From NCBI GenBank assembly GCA_009379955.1, contig WHST01000044.1, forward strand, positions 1-45,368: DNA of 45,368 nucleotides. The letters run 5' to 3'. The translations under genes and the position numbers were made by a program. This document shows, one piece after another, positions 15,648 to 23,757 of this stretch (positions within the stretch are counted from its first letter, which is position 1; every line of letters begins with the position of its first letter). The notes under the pieces are model-generated. The model was not told the origin of the DNA, did no database searches, and saw only the letters and a program-made list of their open reading frames with translations. This stretch comes from Streptosporangiales bacterium (GTDB taxonomy: Bacteria; Actinomycetota; Actinomycetes; Streptosporangiales; WHST01).

Positions 15648-17576
15648 TCAACCGGTGTGTCGGCGCAGATCGCTCGTGAGGCGCCGGAGCTGCAGCGCCA
15701 CCTCGATCTCGAGCATCCGGGGTCGGTCCTGCCATCCCTCTCCCAGCAGCTGGGTGATGCGGTCGAGGCGTTGCCTGAACGTGTTCACGTGCAGGGACGC
15801 GAGGCGTGCCGCACGCGACAGGTTGCGGTTGCTCTCGAGATAGGCGTCGAGAGTCGACAGCAGCTCGGTCCCGCGTCGGTCGTCGACGTCGATCACCGGA
15901 CCCAGTACCGACCGGACGAACTGTGCGCTGTCCGGCTCCGACGCCATGAGAAGGCCCGCGACACCGAGGTCCGACACACTCGCCCCCTCCCCGACCACAC
16001 CGAGTCGACCCAGCACCTCCAGGCAGCGAAGCGCCTGCGAGTACGCGGTCCCGATCTCGACCGGACCGACGGCCGGACCCGCGCCGCCCGCCGTCACCTT
16101 CCGGCCGGTCGCCGATCCCACCTCGGCCGAGGTGGCCCTGGCCGCATTCCCGGGATCCGGGTCCGGAAGCAGGAAGACGAACCTGCCGCCGTGCTTCCCG
16201 ACGAGACCGTTGCGCGCCTTCGCCCAGCGTGCGACCTCGTGCGAGATGTCCCGGTCCGTGTCGGAGTCGATCACCACGACCGAGTGCCGCTCGTCCGTAT
16301 CGACGCCGACGACGAGGGCCCGCTCCCGGAGGGTCGTCGCGTTCTGGCCGCCCGAGGAGATCAGATCGTCCACGAGATCCCGGTGGATGCGGTTCTCCGT
16401 CTCGGCCACCACCTGGCGGATCATGAGCAGCAGCGCGAGCACCATCGCACCGCGTTCGAGTATCAGGACGTCGGTCTCGGACAGCTCCTCGGTCGACTCG
16501 AGGACGATCCCTCCCGCCCGATCGGATGCGGGCGGCGCCATGGCGACATAGAGACCGTCATGCCGGTAGGCACGCCCGGAGCCGTCCTGGCGTTCGAGCG
16601 CGCCGACGACCGCCTCGGGCACGGTGCCGGCGTGCGGGCTGTTCGACGATGCCAGGAGGTCTCCTCGTCCGTCGACGATCAGGAGAGGGACGTCTCGCAG
16701 AGACGCCGACAGCGTCGCCGCGAGATCCGACAGGTCGCCGCCACGGAGAATGAGGTTGGTGAGCTTCACGTGTGTCTCCGCCGCGAGCGCGACCGACTGA
16801 CTGTTCTCGTAGATGATCGTGTTCGCACGGTTCAGCTCGGCGAGAGCGCTCTGCATCTGGTCGAAGAGTCTCGCGTTCTCGTATGCCACGGCAGCGTGCG
16901 CTCCCAGGGAGCTCGCGAAGGCCACCTCCCCGGCCGTGAAGACGCGGGCCGACCGCTCCGCGACGTACAGCACGCCGGTCACGACGTCACCGATCAGGAG
17001 CGGAACTCCGAGCAGCGAGACGATTCCTTCGTCCCTGACGGCATCGTCGAGTGCGGGCGTGTGCCGGAAGTGCTCCTCGGCGAAGTAGTCCGATGTCGAG
17101 ACCGGCGTCCTGGTCTGGCCCACCAGACCGCCCAACCCGTCTCCGAGAGGCATCTGGGTCCCCTGGAACCTCGTCGAGACGGACCCGATCGTGATCCGGT
17201 GGTAGTACCTGTCATCGCTGTTCTCGTCGATCAGGTCCAGGTACGCGACGTCGACGCGGAGCATGCTCTTCGCACGGCTGACGATCGTGTGCAGCAGCTC
17301 ATCGAGATCACGTACGGACGCGAGGTCCATCGCGGTCTCCAGCAGCGCCAGCGACTCCTGCTCGCGTCGCCTTCTACGTTCCAGTGCCGAGAGCACCGGA
17401 CCCGAGACCGCCACCATCTCGTCGATCAGCTTCGCCTCGCTCTCCCCGTCGGCGGCCGAGAGAGCCGACTCACGGAGTCGGGCGAGCTCGTCGGCGGGCG
17501 CCTCGCGCGCAAGCAGCCGCAGGATCGCTCGCGCTGTGCGGACCACGAGTGGGTCGTCGTCCGATTGGGCTGTCAT
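15648..17576 (-). CDS. GAF-domain transcriptional regulator with PucR-type C-terminal HTH
   Basis: A 642-residue cytoplasmic regulator. A helical N-terminal part (about residues 1-70) is followed by a GAF domain (about 70-210: ALLETAMDLASVRDLDELLH, FQGTQMPLGDGLGGLVGQT, GVPLLIGDVVTGVLYVAE). A linker helix, a region with a second sensor-like part (PLLIVDGRGDLLASS) and a GGDEF-like/PucR middle section come next. The C terminus (about 575-630) is the PucR-type HTH: LLSTLDAYLESNRNLSRAAR, ASLHVNTFRQRLDRI. Such proteins activate catabolic operons in response to a metabolite. It is divergent from the dehydrogenase-led operon starting at 17721, which is the likely target. GTG or TTG alternatives do not change the domains. 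Confidence 0.88.
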   Translation of the reverse strand: MTAQSDDDPLVVRTARAILRLLAREAPADELARLRESALSAADGESEAKLIDEMVAVSGPVLSALERRRRREQESLALLETAMDLASVRDLDELLHTIVSRAKSMLRVDVAYLDLIDENSDDRYYHRITIGSVSTRFQGTQMPLGDGLGGLVGQTRTPVSTSDYFAEEHFRHTPALDDAVRDEGIVSLLGVPLLIGDVVTGVLYVAERSARVFTAGEVAFASSLGAHAAVAYENARLFDQMQSALAELNRANTIIYENSQSVALAAETHVKLTNLILRGGDLSDLAATLSASLRDVPLLIVDGRGDLLASSNSPHAGTVPEAVVGALERQDGSGRAYRHDGLYVAMAPPASDRAGGIVLESTEELSETDVLILERGAMVLALLLMIRQVVAETENRIHRDLVDDLISSGGQNATTLRERALVVGVDTDERHSVVVIDSDTDRDISHEVARWAKARNGLVGKHGGRFVFLLPDPDPGNAARATSAEVGSATGRKVTAGGAGPAVGPVEIGTAYSQALRCLEVLGRLGVVGEGASVSDLGVAGLLMASEPDSAQFVRSVLGPVIDVDDRRGTELLSTLDAYLESNRNLSRAARLASLHVNTFRQRLDRITQLLGEGWQDRPRMLEIEVALQLRRLTSDLRRHTG

Positions 17577-17601
17577 CGGTCCACCCCCGAACGGTGACGG
17601 G

Positions 17602-17616
17602 TGTATGAACCATACA
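17602..17616. promoter_or_regulatory. Inverted repeat between divergent regulator and catabolic operon
   Basis: TGTATG and CATACA flank AAC, giving a perfect 15-bp odd-centred inverted repeat. It is AT-richer than its surroundings and lies 26 bases upstream of the PucR-type regulator start and about 105 bases upstream of the dehydrogenase ATG. A binding site for the divergent regulator is the natural guess. Confidence 0.4.
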
Positions 17617-17720
17617 TTCGGCGGTCGGGATCATGGACAGGATGCACGTGTACCTCGTGCGGCGACATGCGTACCGTAAGGCCAATCCGACCGACCAGCC
17701 CTGCGCGGAGGACCTGTGTG

Positions 17721-18737
17721 ATGCGGCACCGAGCCCACCCGGACTCGCGCTCGAACCTGGCCGTCCGCTGGCGGGGACCGGAGAGCCTGACGGTGGAGCA
17801 GGTTCCGTTCCCGTCGCGTGAACCGGACGAGGTCGTCGTCAAGGTGGAGAGCGCCGGAGTGTGCGGCACCGACGTGAGCGCCTGGCGCGGTGACGTCGCG
17901 CGCATCGACGACGGCACCGTGATCGGGCACGAGTTCGGAGGCACCATCGTCGAGGTCGGCGACGGGGTCGACCGGTGGGACGTCGGACAGCGCGTCGCGA
18001 TCGATCCCAACGACGTATGCGACCGCTGCGACTCCTGCCGGACGGGGTCACTCGGATTCTGCACGCAACGCCGGCTGATGGGCATCGACCTCGACGGCGG
18101 CATGCGCGAGTACGTCGCGGTGAAGTCACAGCGTCTCGTCCCGGTCGGCGCGAACACCGATCCCCTCGCACTCGCGCTGGTCGAGCCGGTGGCCGTGGCG
18201 GTGCGCGCATGCGCCCGAGCGGGGGTCGTGCCCGGGACACATGTGGGCGTGATCGGCGGCGGATCGATCGGCACCGCGTGCGTCCTGCACGCACGAGACC
18301 TCGGTGTCCGCTCCCTCACGGTCGTCGAGTCCGATCCCGCCCGACGAGCGATCGCCGCCGCCCACGACGTCGCGGCGATCGCACCGGGCGAGCGGCCGAG
18401 CTCGCCGTGGGACAGCGTGATCGACACCGTGGGAACGAGCACGACCATCGGCTCGTCCCTGGGCCTCGTCCGGGCCGGTGGCACCGTCTGCGTCGTCGGC
18501 GTCGCCCACGACGGCTCGCTCCCGTTCGCCGAGAAGATCGTCCGGGACGAGATCACCGTCACCGGCTCGTTCTGCTACAGCCGACGAGATCTCCATGAAG
18601 CGGCCGACCTCGTCAGCCGCGTGGAGCTCTCCACCTTCGCGGTCGACGTCGTCCACGGTCTGGCCGATGTGCCCACCGTGTTCGCGTCGCTGGCCAACGG
18701 GATCCGCGGCCCAGGGAAGGCAGTCGTCGTTCCCTGA
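17721..18737 (+). CDS. Zinc-dependent medium-chain alcohol/polyol dehydrogenase
   Basis: A 338-residue MDR dehydrogenase. The catalytic zinc site shows as AGVCGTDVS and GHEFGG, the structural zinc as CDRCDSCRTGSLGFC, and the NAD-binding fold as HVGVIGGGSIGTACV. The set resembles L-threonine/sorbitol/galactonate-type dehydrogenases that oxidise a secondary alcohol of a sugar or sugar acid. The ATG at 17721 is supported by GGAGGA at 17707-17712 with eight-base spacing; the frame is open to 17601 but that part reads as spacer and crosses the inverted repeat. First gene of the eight-gene operon running to 26034 and divergent from the PucR-type regulator. Exact substrate unknown. Confidence 0.88.
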   Translation: MRHRAHPDSRSNLAVRWRGPESLTVEQVPFPSREPDEVVVKVESAGVCGTDVSAWRGDVARIDDGTVIGHEFGGTIVEVGDGVDRWDVGQRVAIDPNDVCDRCDSCRTGSLGFCTQRRLMGIDLDGGMREYVAVKSQRLVPVGANTDPLALALVEPVAVAVRACARAGVVPGTHVGVIGGGSIGTACVLHARDLGVRSLTVVESDPARRAIAAAHDVAAIAPGERPSSPWDSVIDTVGTSTTIGSSLGLVRAGGTVCVVGVAHDGSLPFAEKIVRDEITVTGSFCYSRRDLHEAADLVSRVELSTFAVDVVHGLADVPTVFASLANGIRGPGKAVVVP

Positions 18738-18788
18738 CGTACCGGAGCCCGCCAGAACACACTGGATCTGCGTCGAAGGAGATGCTCA

Positions 18789-20165
18789 GTGAATCCCCCA
18801 GATCAGGCAAGCGACAGCACACTCTCGCCGCAACCCGTCGTCCGAACGCCGAAGGCGGGCAGGAGCCCCGTACGAGCCGCGGTCGCGAGCTTCGCCGGCG
18901 GCACGCTCGAGTACTACGACAACCACATCTACGCTCTCTCGGCCACCCTCGTCTTCAGTCAGGTCTTCTTCCCGAACGCGGGAGGAGTCGCCACGCTCGC
19001 ATCGCTCGCGACGTTCGGCGTCTCCTACGTCGCCCGGCCACTCGGAGCGATCCTGATGGGCCACTTCGGTGACCGTGTCGGCCGCAAGCGCGTGCTGGTG
19101 TTCATCCTGGTCCTCATGGGCGCGTGCACGTTCCTCGTCGGATGCCTGCCCGGCTACGCGCAGATCGGCATCTGGGCGCCGATCCTGCTGGTCACCCTGC
19201 GCATCCTCCAGGGCATCTCCATCGGAGGGGAGACAGCTGCGGCGACGACGCTCACCATCGAGGTCGCTCCCCCGCGACGCCGCGCCTTCTTCACGAGCTG
19301 GGCGCCTGGCGGGATCGTCACCGGGTTCGTCCTTGCCTCCCTCGTGTTCATGCCGATACTCGCGCTGCCGAAGGATCAGCTGTTGAGCTGGGGCTGGCGG
19401 ATCCCGTTCTGGTTCAGCGTGTTCGTCATGGTCACCGGATACATCATCCGCAAGAAGCTGGAGGAGCCGGAGGCGTTCGTCGAGGCGAAGGAGGAGAACG
19501 CGCTCGTCAGGGTCCCGCTGCTCGAGGTGTTCCGCTCGCACTGGTCGGCGGTCATCCGGGTGGCGTTGTGCTCGCTGGCGTTCATGGTCGACATGATCAT
19601 CAAGGTGTTCGCCCTGTCTCTCGCGACGGGGGTGTACGGCATCTCCGCGAGCACGATGTTGTGGGTGCTCATCGTCAGCAACGTCTTCGCTCCGCTGACC
19701 CAGCCGCTCCTGGCGATGGTGTCCGACCGGGTGGGTCGAAAGCCGGTGTTCATCGCCGGGAACCTGGCCTGCGCGGGTTCGATCTTCGCCTACTTCGGTG
19801 CGATCCAGAGCGGCAACATCCCGCTGCTCTTCGTCACCGGATTCCTGTCCGTGTCCTGTGCCTACGCGGCCGTCAGCGCGGTCTATCCGTCCTTCTTCGC
19901 GGAGATGTTCAACCTCAAGGTGCGGCAGACCGGCATGGCGTTGGGCCTGCAGGTCGGACTGATCGCCGCCGGTTTCGGCCCCGCGGTCGCGATCGCGTTC
20001 ACGGCCGGCACGTCCGACTGGCTGCCCGTCGCGGTGACCACGGCGATCGTGACGCTCATCGCCATCGTCGCCGCGCTCACCGCGAAGGAGACGTTCCGCG
20101 TCCCCCTGCACGAGCTCGGCGTCCCGATCGAACGCGCCGCCGCGAAGCCGAGCGGCTCCCCGTGA
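18789..20165 (+). CDS. MFS transporter, metabolite:H+ symporter (MHS) type
   Basis: A 458-residue membrane protein with about twelve helices. MHS-family features are the start FAGGTLEYYDNHIYALSATL, the loop 2-3 motif GHFGDRVGRKRVLV, the long ARPLGAILMG helix and LRILQGISIGGETAAATTL. Relatives (ProP, KgtP, ShiA and citrate-type carriers) import carboxylic acids or betaines with protons, which fits a sugar-acid or hydroxy-acid substrate for this operon. GTG start with AAGGAG at 18776-18781, seven bases away. The stop overlaps the next gene's GTG by four bases. Confidence 0.92.
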   Translation: MNPPDQASDSTLSPQPVVRTPKAGRSPVRAAVASFAGGTLEYYDNHIYALSATLVFSQVFFPNAGGVATLASLATFGVSYVARPLGAILMGHFGDRVGRKRVLVFILVLMGACTFLVGCLPGYAQIGIWAPILLVTLRILQGISIGGETAAATTLTIEVAPPRRRAFFTSWAPGGIVTGFVLASLVFMPILALPKDQLLSWGWRIPFWFSVFVMVTGYIIRKKLEEPEAFVEAKEENALVRVPLLEVFRSHWSAVIRVALCSLAFMVDMIIKVFALSLATGVYGISASTMLWVLIVSNVFAPLTQPLLAMVSDRVGRKPVFIAGNLACAGSIFAYFGAIQSGNIPLLFVTGFLSVSCAYAAVSAVYPSFFAEMFNLKVRQTGMALGLQVGLIAAGFGPAVAIAFTAGTSDWLPVAVTTAIVTLIAIVAALTAKETFRVPLHELGVPIERAAAKPSGSP

Positions 20166-20635
20166 GACTCACCCACCGGTCATCCGTGGTCGACGCACTC
20201 CGAACGGCGCCGCCCGCGTCGATCGGGACGCCCTGCTTCGTCCGATGTGGCGTCGTCGTCCCGCAGATCACCACGGTGACCGTCGCGTCGGTCCTGACGC
20301 GGCTCGCCAGGACGGGTGCGGATCTCCTGCGTCGCACGGCAACGCAGGCGTGGCTCACCGCCAACCCCGGGTCCGTCATCGCGTCGCTGACCTTCGGTGA
20401 CTCGGCCTCCGCACTGTTCGCCCTCTGGACCGAGCCCGGACACGGCGAGCCGCGCGAGCCCGTATTGACGCTGCGCGAGTTCCTCGTGGTCGGGACGACC
20501 GGCTCGGTCGAGGGCGCGGACATCACACTGCCGGCGGGTGACGATGTCGACGATGACGTGAGCTTCGAGGCGGCGGTGCGGATCGCCCTCGACACGGGCT
20601 GGTCGAGCTGGTCGTCCGGGGAGGTCCACGCGTGA
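20162..20635 (+). CDS. Small protein resembling a detached Gfo/Idh C-terminal domain
   Basis: A 157-residue soluble protein that I do not recognise with certainty. GTPCFVRCGVVVP, LTRLARTGADLLR, SVIASLTFGDSASALFALW and LREFLVVGTTGSVEGADI follow the order of elements in the C-terminal (substrate/dimerisation) domain of Gfo/Idh/MocA oxidoreductases, but the N-terminal nucleotide-binding domain is missing. The gene directly downstream encodes a complete Gfo/Idh protein. Both junctions are four-base GTGA overlaps, so the small protein is translationally coupled to the transporter and to the oxidoreductase, which suggests a subunit or partner. Composition equals its neighbours, so it is not obviously debris. 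Function assignment is inference. Confidence 0.7.
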   Translation: MRLTHRSSVVDALRTAPPASIGTPCFVRCGVVVPQITTVTVASVLTRLARTGADLLRRTATQAWLTANPGSVIASLTFGDSASALFALWTEPGHGEPREPVLTLREFLVVGTTGSVEGADITLPAGDDVDDDVSFEAAVRIALDTGWSSWSSGEVHA

Positions 20636-21819
20636 GTGTCCCCTCGGCGCGACGTGAGCCCTACGGTGTGCTCTTCGTCGGCGGGATGCGTACCCACCTC
20701 GAGCTGTACGCGCCCAGGTTCGCGGCGGACCCTCGCGTCCGACTCGTCGGCGTCACGGACGAGCGCGGCATCGACGACGGCACCCGCCGGCTGAACGAGG
20801 AAGCGGCACGGTGGCTCGATATCCCGTACCTGCCGGACCTCGATGCGGCACTCGCCGACCCGGCGGTGTCCATCGTGTGCGTCACGCCCGCGGTGGAGCG
20901 TCGAGCTCGGGTGTTGACGACGTGCGCGGCCGCGGACAAGCACCTCTACCTCGACAAGCCTCTCGTCGCCCGGCGCAGCGAGCTGGAGCACGTCCATGCC
21001 GCATTCCGGGACTCGACGAGCACGCACCGCGCCTACTCGTTCGCGAAGACGCCGTGGCTGCGGCACGCGATCGAGGTCGGAGACTCGGGCACGCTGGGAA
21101 CGCTGACCGGCATCCACGCGGAGGTGCTCTACGCCAAGGGGCAGCAGGACCTCGACACCCCGAGCGTCCGCAAGGAGACGGGTCATCCGACATACACGTT
21201 CTTCGACGCGAAGCGCGAGCTGGCCGAGATCGGGTTCTACGGCATCAGCGCCATCCTCCTGCTCTCGCCGAGCCGGGTGAGGTCGGTGTTCGCCCTTACC
21301 TGCAACTACTTCTTCGAGGGCCACGTGCGTCGGGACATCGAGGACTTCGGCACGCTGATGCTGCGGATGCAGGACGGGCTCGTGGCCAGCGTCACGGCGG
21401 GCAGGTACGGCCGGAGCAGCCACGCCCAGGGCGGAGCGCAGCGGATCAGGCTGGTCGGCACCCGCGGATCCGCTTCGTTCGACGCATGGGAGCGCAGGCT
21501 CGAGGTGAACGGCCGCGAGGAGGCCGTCCCGGCGACGACACACCCCGAGGATCCCCTGAGCATGTGGCCGAGTACCTCCACCGGCCCACCGACCGCGCCC
21601 AGGTGGGTCTCGGAGACGACCACGGTCGACTGGGAGCAGCAGGACGTGTCGGAGTTCATCGACGCGATCGCCCAGGGACGCAAGGATCGACTCGGGATCG
21701 ACCACGCCGTTCGGGTGAACGAGATCATCCTCGCGGCCTACCAGTCAGCAGCCATTCGACAACCCGTCGACGTCAGCGGATACCTCGACGACCGAGCGGA
21801 AGACACTCCATGCACCTGA
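20632..21819 (+). CDS. Gfo/Idh/MocA-family oxidoreductase
   Basis: A 395-residue NAD(P)-dependent oxidoreductase. The N-terminal nucleotide-binding domain (about residues 10-130) ends in the family motif YLDKPLVA (in place of EKP). The C-terminal domain contains GTLGTLTGIHAEVLY, ELAEIGFYGISAILLL and a final IDAIAQGRKDRLGIDHAVRV. The first beta-alpha turn reads VLFVGGMRTHLELY, which lacks the usual GxGxxG, so cofactor binding may differ. Relatives oxidise or reduce hydroxyl groups of sugars, inositols and sugar acids. Overlapping start codons link it to the small C-domain-like protein upstream and to the FAH-family gene downstream (10-base overlap). Confidence 0.85.
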   Translation: MSVPSARREPYGVLFVGGMRTHLELYAPRFAADPRVRLVGVTDERGIDDGTRRLNEEAARWLDIPYLPDLDAALADPAVSIVCVTPAVERRARVLTTCAAADKHLYLDKPLVARRSELEHVHAAFRDSTSTHRAYSFAKTPWLRHAIEVGDSGTLGTLTGIHAEVLYAKGQQDLDTPSVRKETGHPTYTFFDAKRELAEIGFYGISAILLLSPSRVRSVFALTCNYFFEGHVRRDIEDFGTLMLRMQDGLVASVTAGRYGRSSHAQGGAQRIRLVGTRGSASFDAWERRLEVNGREEAVPATTHPEDPLSMWPSTSTGPPTAPRWVSETTTVDWEQQDVSEFIDAIAQGRKDRLGIDHAVRVNEIILAAYQSAAIRQPVDVSGYLDDRAEDTPCT

Positions 21820-22652
21820 TGACCTGCACGACCGACGGACGCACCTCCGTGCTGGCCGAGACCGCCGAAGGCCTCACGCGAACCGGATTCGACGACATGC
21901 TCGACATCGTCGACGGTGGGGCGGAGGCACTCGCCACCGCTCACGACAACTCGCGTCTCGCAGCGTCGCACGGGGAGTTCGTCACCGCCGACAGGGTTCT
22001 GGCACCGATCCCCCGCCCGGCACGCATGCTCTTCGCCGGGCTGAACTACCGGGACCACCTCGTCGAGTCCGGAACGGACCAGGTCCCCGAGTCGCCCCTG
22101 ATCTTCGCGAAGACGTGGAACACGGTCATCGGGCCGGGTGACCCGATCGTGCTCGACTCCCGCGAGCGCGACGTCGACTACGAGGTCGAGCTCGGAGTCG
22201 TCGTCGGACGCGCGTTGGCGAAGGCCTCCCCCGACGAGTGCCTGGACTCGGTGTTCGGGTACACGGTCGTCAACGACGTGTCGTCTCGGCGGGTGCAGCT
22301 CGCCGACGCGCAGCTCACCCTCGGGAAGAACTTCGACACGTACTGCCCCATGGGTCCGGCGATCGTCACGGCCGACGAGGTCGCGGACCCGATGAACCTC
22401 GAGCTGACCTGCACCCTCAACGGACGGGTCATGCAGCGGGCCAGCACCGCCGAGATGCTGATGGGCGTCGCCGAACTGCTCGCGTTCCTCAGCGACCACA
22501 CGCGGCTCCACCCGGGCGACGTGATCGGCACGGGAACGCCCGCGGGGGTCGGGTGCTACCGGAACCCGCCCGTGTACCTCGCTCCGGGCGACGTGGTCGA
22601 GGTCGCGGTCGCCGGTGTCGGGGCGATGAGCAATCCGGTGCAGGCGCAGTAG
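21810..22652 (+). CDS. Fumarylacetoacetate hydrolase (FAH)-family protein
   Basis: A 280-residue protein with the FAH fold. It has the entry motif LFAGLNYRDHLVES, then PLIFAKTWNTVIGPGDPI, the metal site DVDYEVELGVV, GYTVVNDVSSRRVQ and the end GDVIGTGTPAGVG. Family members use a divalent metal to split C-C bonds of acylpyruvates or 2,4-diketo acids, or to act on 2-keto-3-deoxy sugar acids. In this operon a 2,4-diketo-3-deoxy acid hydrolase role, as in non-phosphorylating deoxysugar acid routes, is possible. ATG at 21810 overlaps the preceding gene by ten bases. Complete length; reaction not proven. Confidence 0.9.
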   Translation: MHLMTCTTDGRTSVLAETAEGLTRTGFDDMLDIVDGGAEALATAHDNSRLAASHGEFVTADRVLAPIPRPARMLFAGLNYRDHLVESGTDQVPESPLIFAKTWNTVIGPGDPIVLDSRERDVDYEVELGVVVGRALAKASPDECLDSVFGYTVVNDVSSRRVQLADAQLTLGKNFDTYCPMGPAIVTADEVADPMNLELTCTLNGRVMQRASTAEMLMGVAELLAFLSDHTRLHPGDVIGTGTPAGVGCYRNPPVYLAPGDVVEVAVAGVGAMSNPVQAQ

Positions 22653-22665
22653 AGACGAGGCGACG

Positions 22666-23757
22666 ATGACAGACGGTTCATCGGTGGTCTTCACCGACAT
22701 CCCGGGCCGAGATCTCGATCTCGAGCAATCCATCCTGTCGTCCGCCGGCGTCGAGGCCCGCGTGATGGAGGAGGCCCGCCCCCTGGCCGAGCAGGTGGCG
22801 GAGGCGCGGGGAATCGTCACGCTCTTCGGACAGGTGCCCGCCGACGCCATCGGGGCAGCGCCCCACCTCCTGACCGTGGCGCGCTATGGCGTGGGCGTCG
22901 ACAACATCGACGTGGCATGCGCCTCGCGGCGAGACGTCGTCGTCACCAACGTCCCCTCGTACTGCGAGAACGAGGTCGCGGAGCATGTGATCGCGCTCCT
23001 GTTCGCCTCGGCCCGCAAGGTCTGCGTACTCGATCGCGATGTCAGGGCGGGCAACTGGAGACTCGACCCGGCCCGACCGATCTACCCGATCGCGGGCAGG
23101 ACACTCGGGCTCGTCGGTTTCGGCCGTACCGCTCGTGCCGTGTGTCAGAAGGCGCACGCGCTGTCTCTCCGGGTGCTGGTGCACAGCCCGAGGACGAGCG
23201 CGGAGTCGATCGAGGAGCTGGGTGCCGAACGGGTCGACGACCTCGCCACCCTGCTCGGGGCCTCGCACTTCGTGAGCCTGCACACCTCGCTGACCCCGCA
23301 GACCGAGGGATTGATCGGACGTGAGCAGCTGGCGCTGATGCGACACGATGCCTTCCTGGTGAACGCGTCACGGGGAGGTGTGGTCGACGCATACGCTCTC
23401 GCCGACGCGCTCCGCGCCGAGAGCATCGCCGGCGCGGCGCTGGACGTCTTCGACCCCGAGACTCCCCCTGCGGACCATCCGCTGCGCGGTCTGGAGAACG
23501 TCATCATCACGCCACACGTGGCCTACTACTCGGAGGAGTCGATGCTCAGGCTCCGCCGCCGGACGGCCCAGAACGTCGTGGCCGTCCTGACCGGGCGGAT
23601 GCCCGGCTCAGTGGTCAATCCCGCGGTGCTGGAGAGTCACCGCTGGCGAGGTCGACTCGTGGAGAACGGGAATGGGGAACGGTGTGACGACGTGGCCGGC
23701 TCATCGGCGGGAACAGGCGAAGTACGCGCCGCCGCACCTGATTCCGCGCATTCGTGA
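22666..23757 (+). CDS. D-isomer-specific 2-hydroxyacid dehydrogenase (PGDH/CtBP-like)
   Basis: A 363-residue NAD-dependent dehydrogenase. The substrate domain leads to RYGVGVDNID. The Rossmann motif is TLGLVGFGRTA (about residues 146-156), and catalytic Arg, Glu and His lie in VNASRGG, DVFDPETPP and ITPHVAYYS. Relatives interconvert 2-keto and D-2-hydroxy acids (hydroxypyruvate, glyoxylate, 3-phosphoglycerate). The last 40 residues or so (after VVNPAVLE) are low-complexity and overlap the next gene by 86 bases, so the tail may be dispensable. In context it could supply or use a D-glycerate-like acid for the kinase/enolase pair that follows. Confidence 0.9.
   Translation: MTDGSSVVFTDIPGRDLDLEQSILSSAGVEARVMEEARPLAEQVAEARGIVTLFGQVPADAIGAAPHLLTVARYGVGVDNIDVACASRRDVVVTNVPSYCENEVAEHVIALLFASARKVCVLDRDVRAGNWRLDPARPIYPIAGRTLGLVGFGRTARAVCQKAHALSLRVLVHSPRTSAESIEELGAERVDDLATLLGASHFVSLHTSLTPQTEGLIGREQLALMRHDAFLVNASRGGVVDAYALADALRAESIAGAALDVFDPETPPADHPLRGLENVIITPHVAYYSEESMLRLRRRTAQNVVAVLTGRMPGSVVNPAVLESHRWRGRLVENGNGERCDDVAGSSAGTGEVRAAAPDSAHS

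Noticed and set aside
15657-17597. Rightward open frame of 646 codons opposite the PucR-type regulator
   Set aside because: Antisense shadow without motifs; the leftward frame has a GAF domain and PucR HTH.
17643-17660. Second inverted repeat GCACG-N7-CGTGC near the dehydrogenase promoter
   Set aside because: Arms of only five GC-rich bases; expected by chance in this composition.
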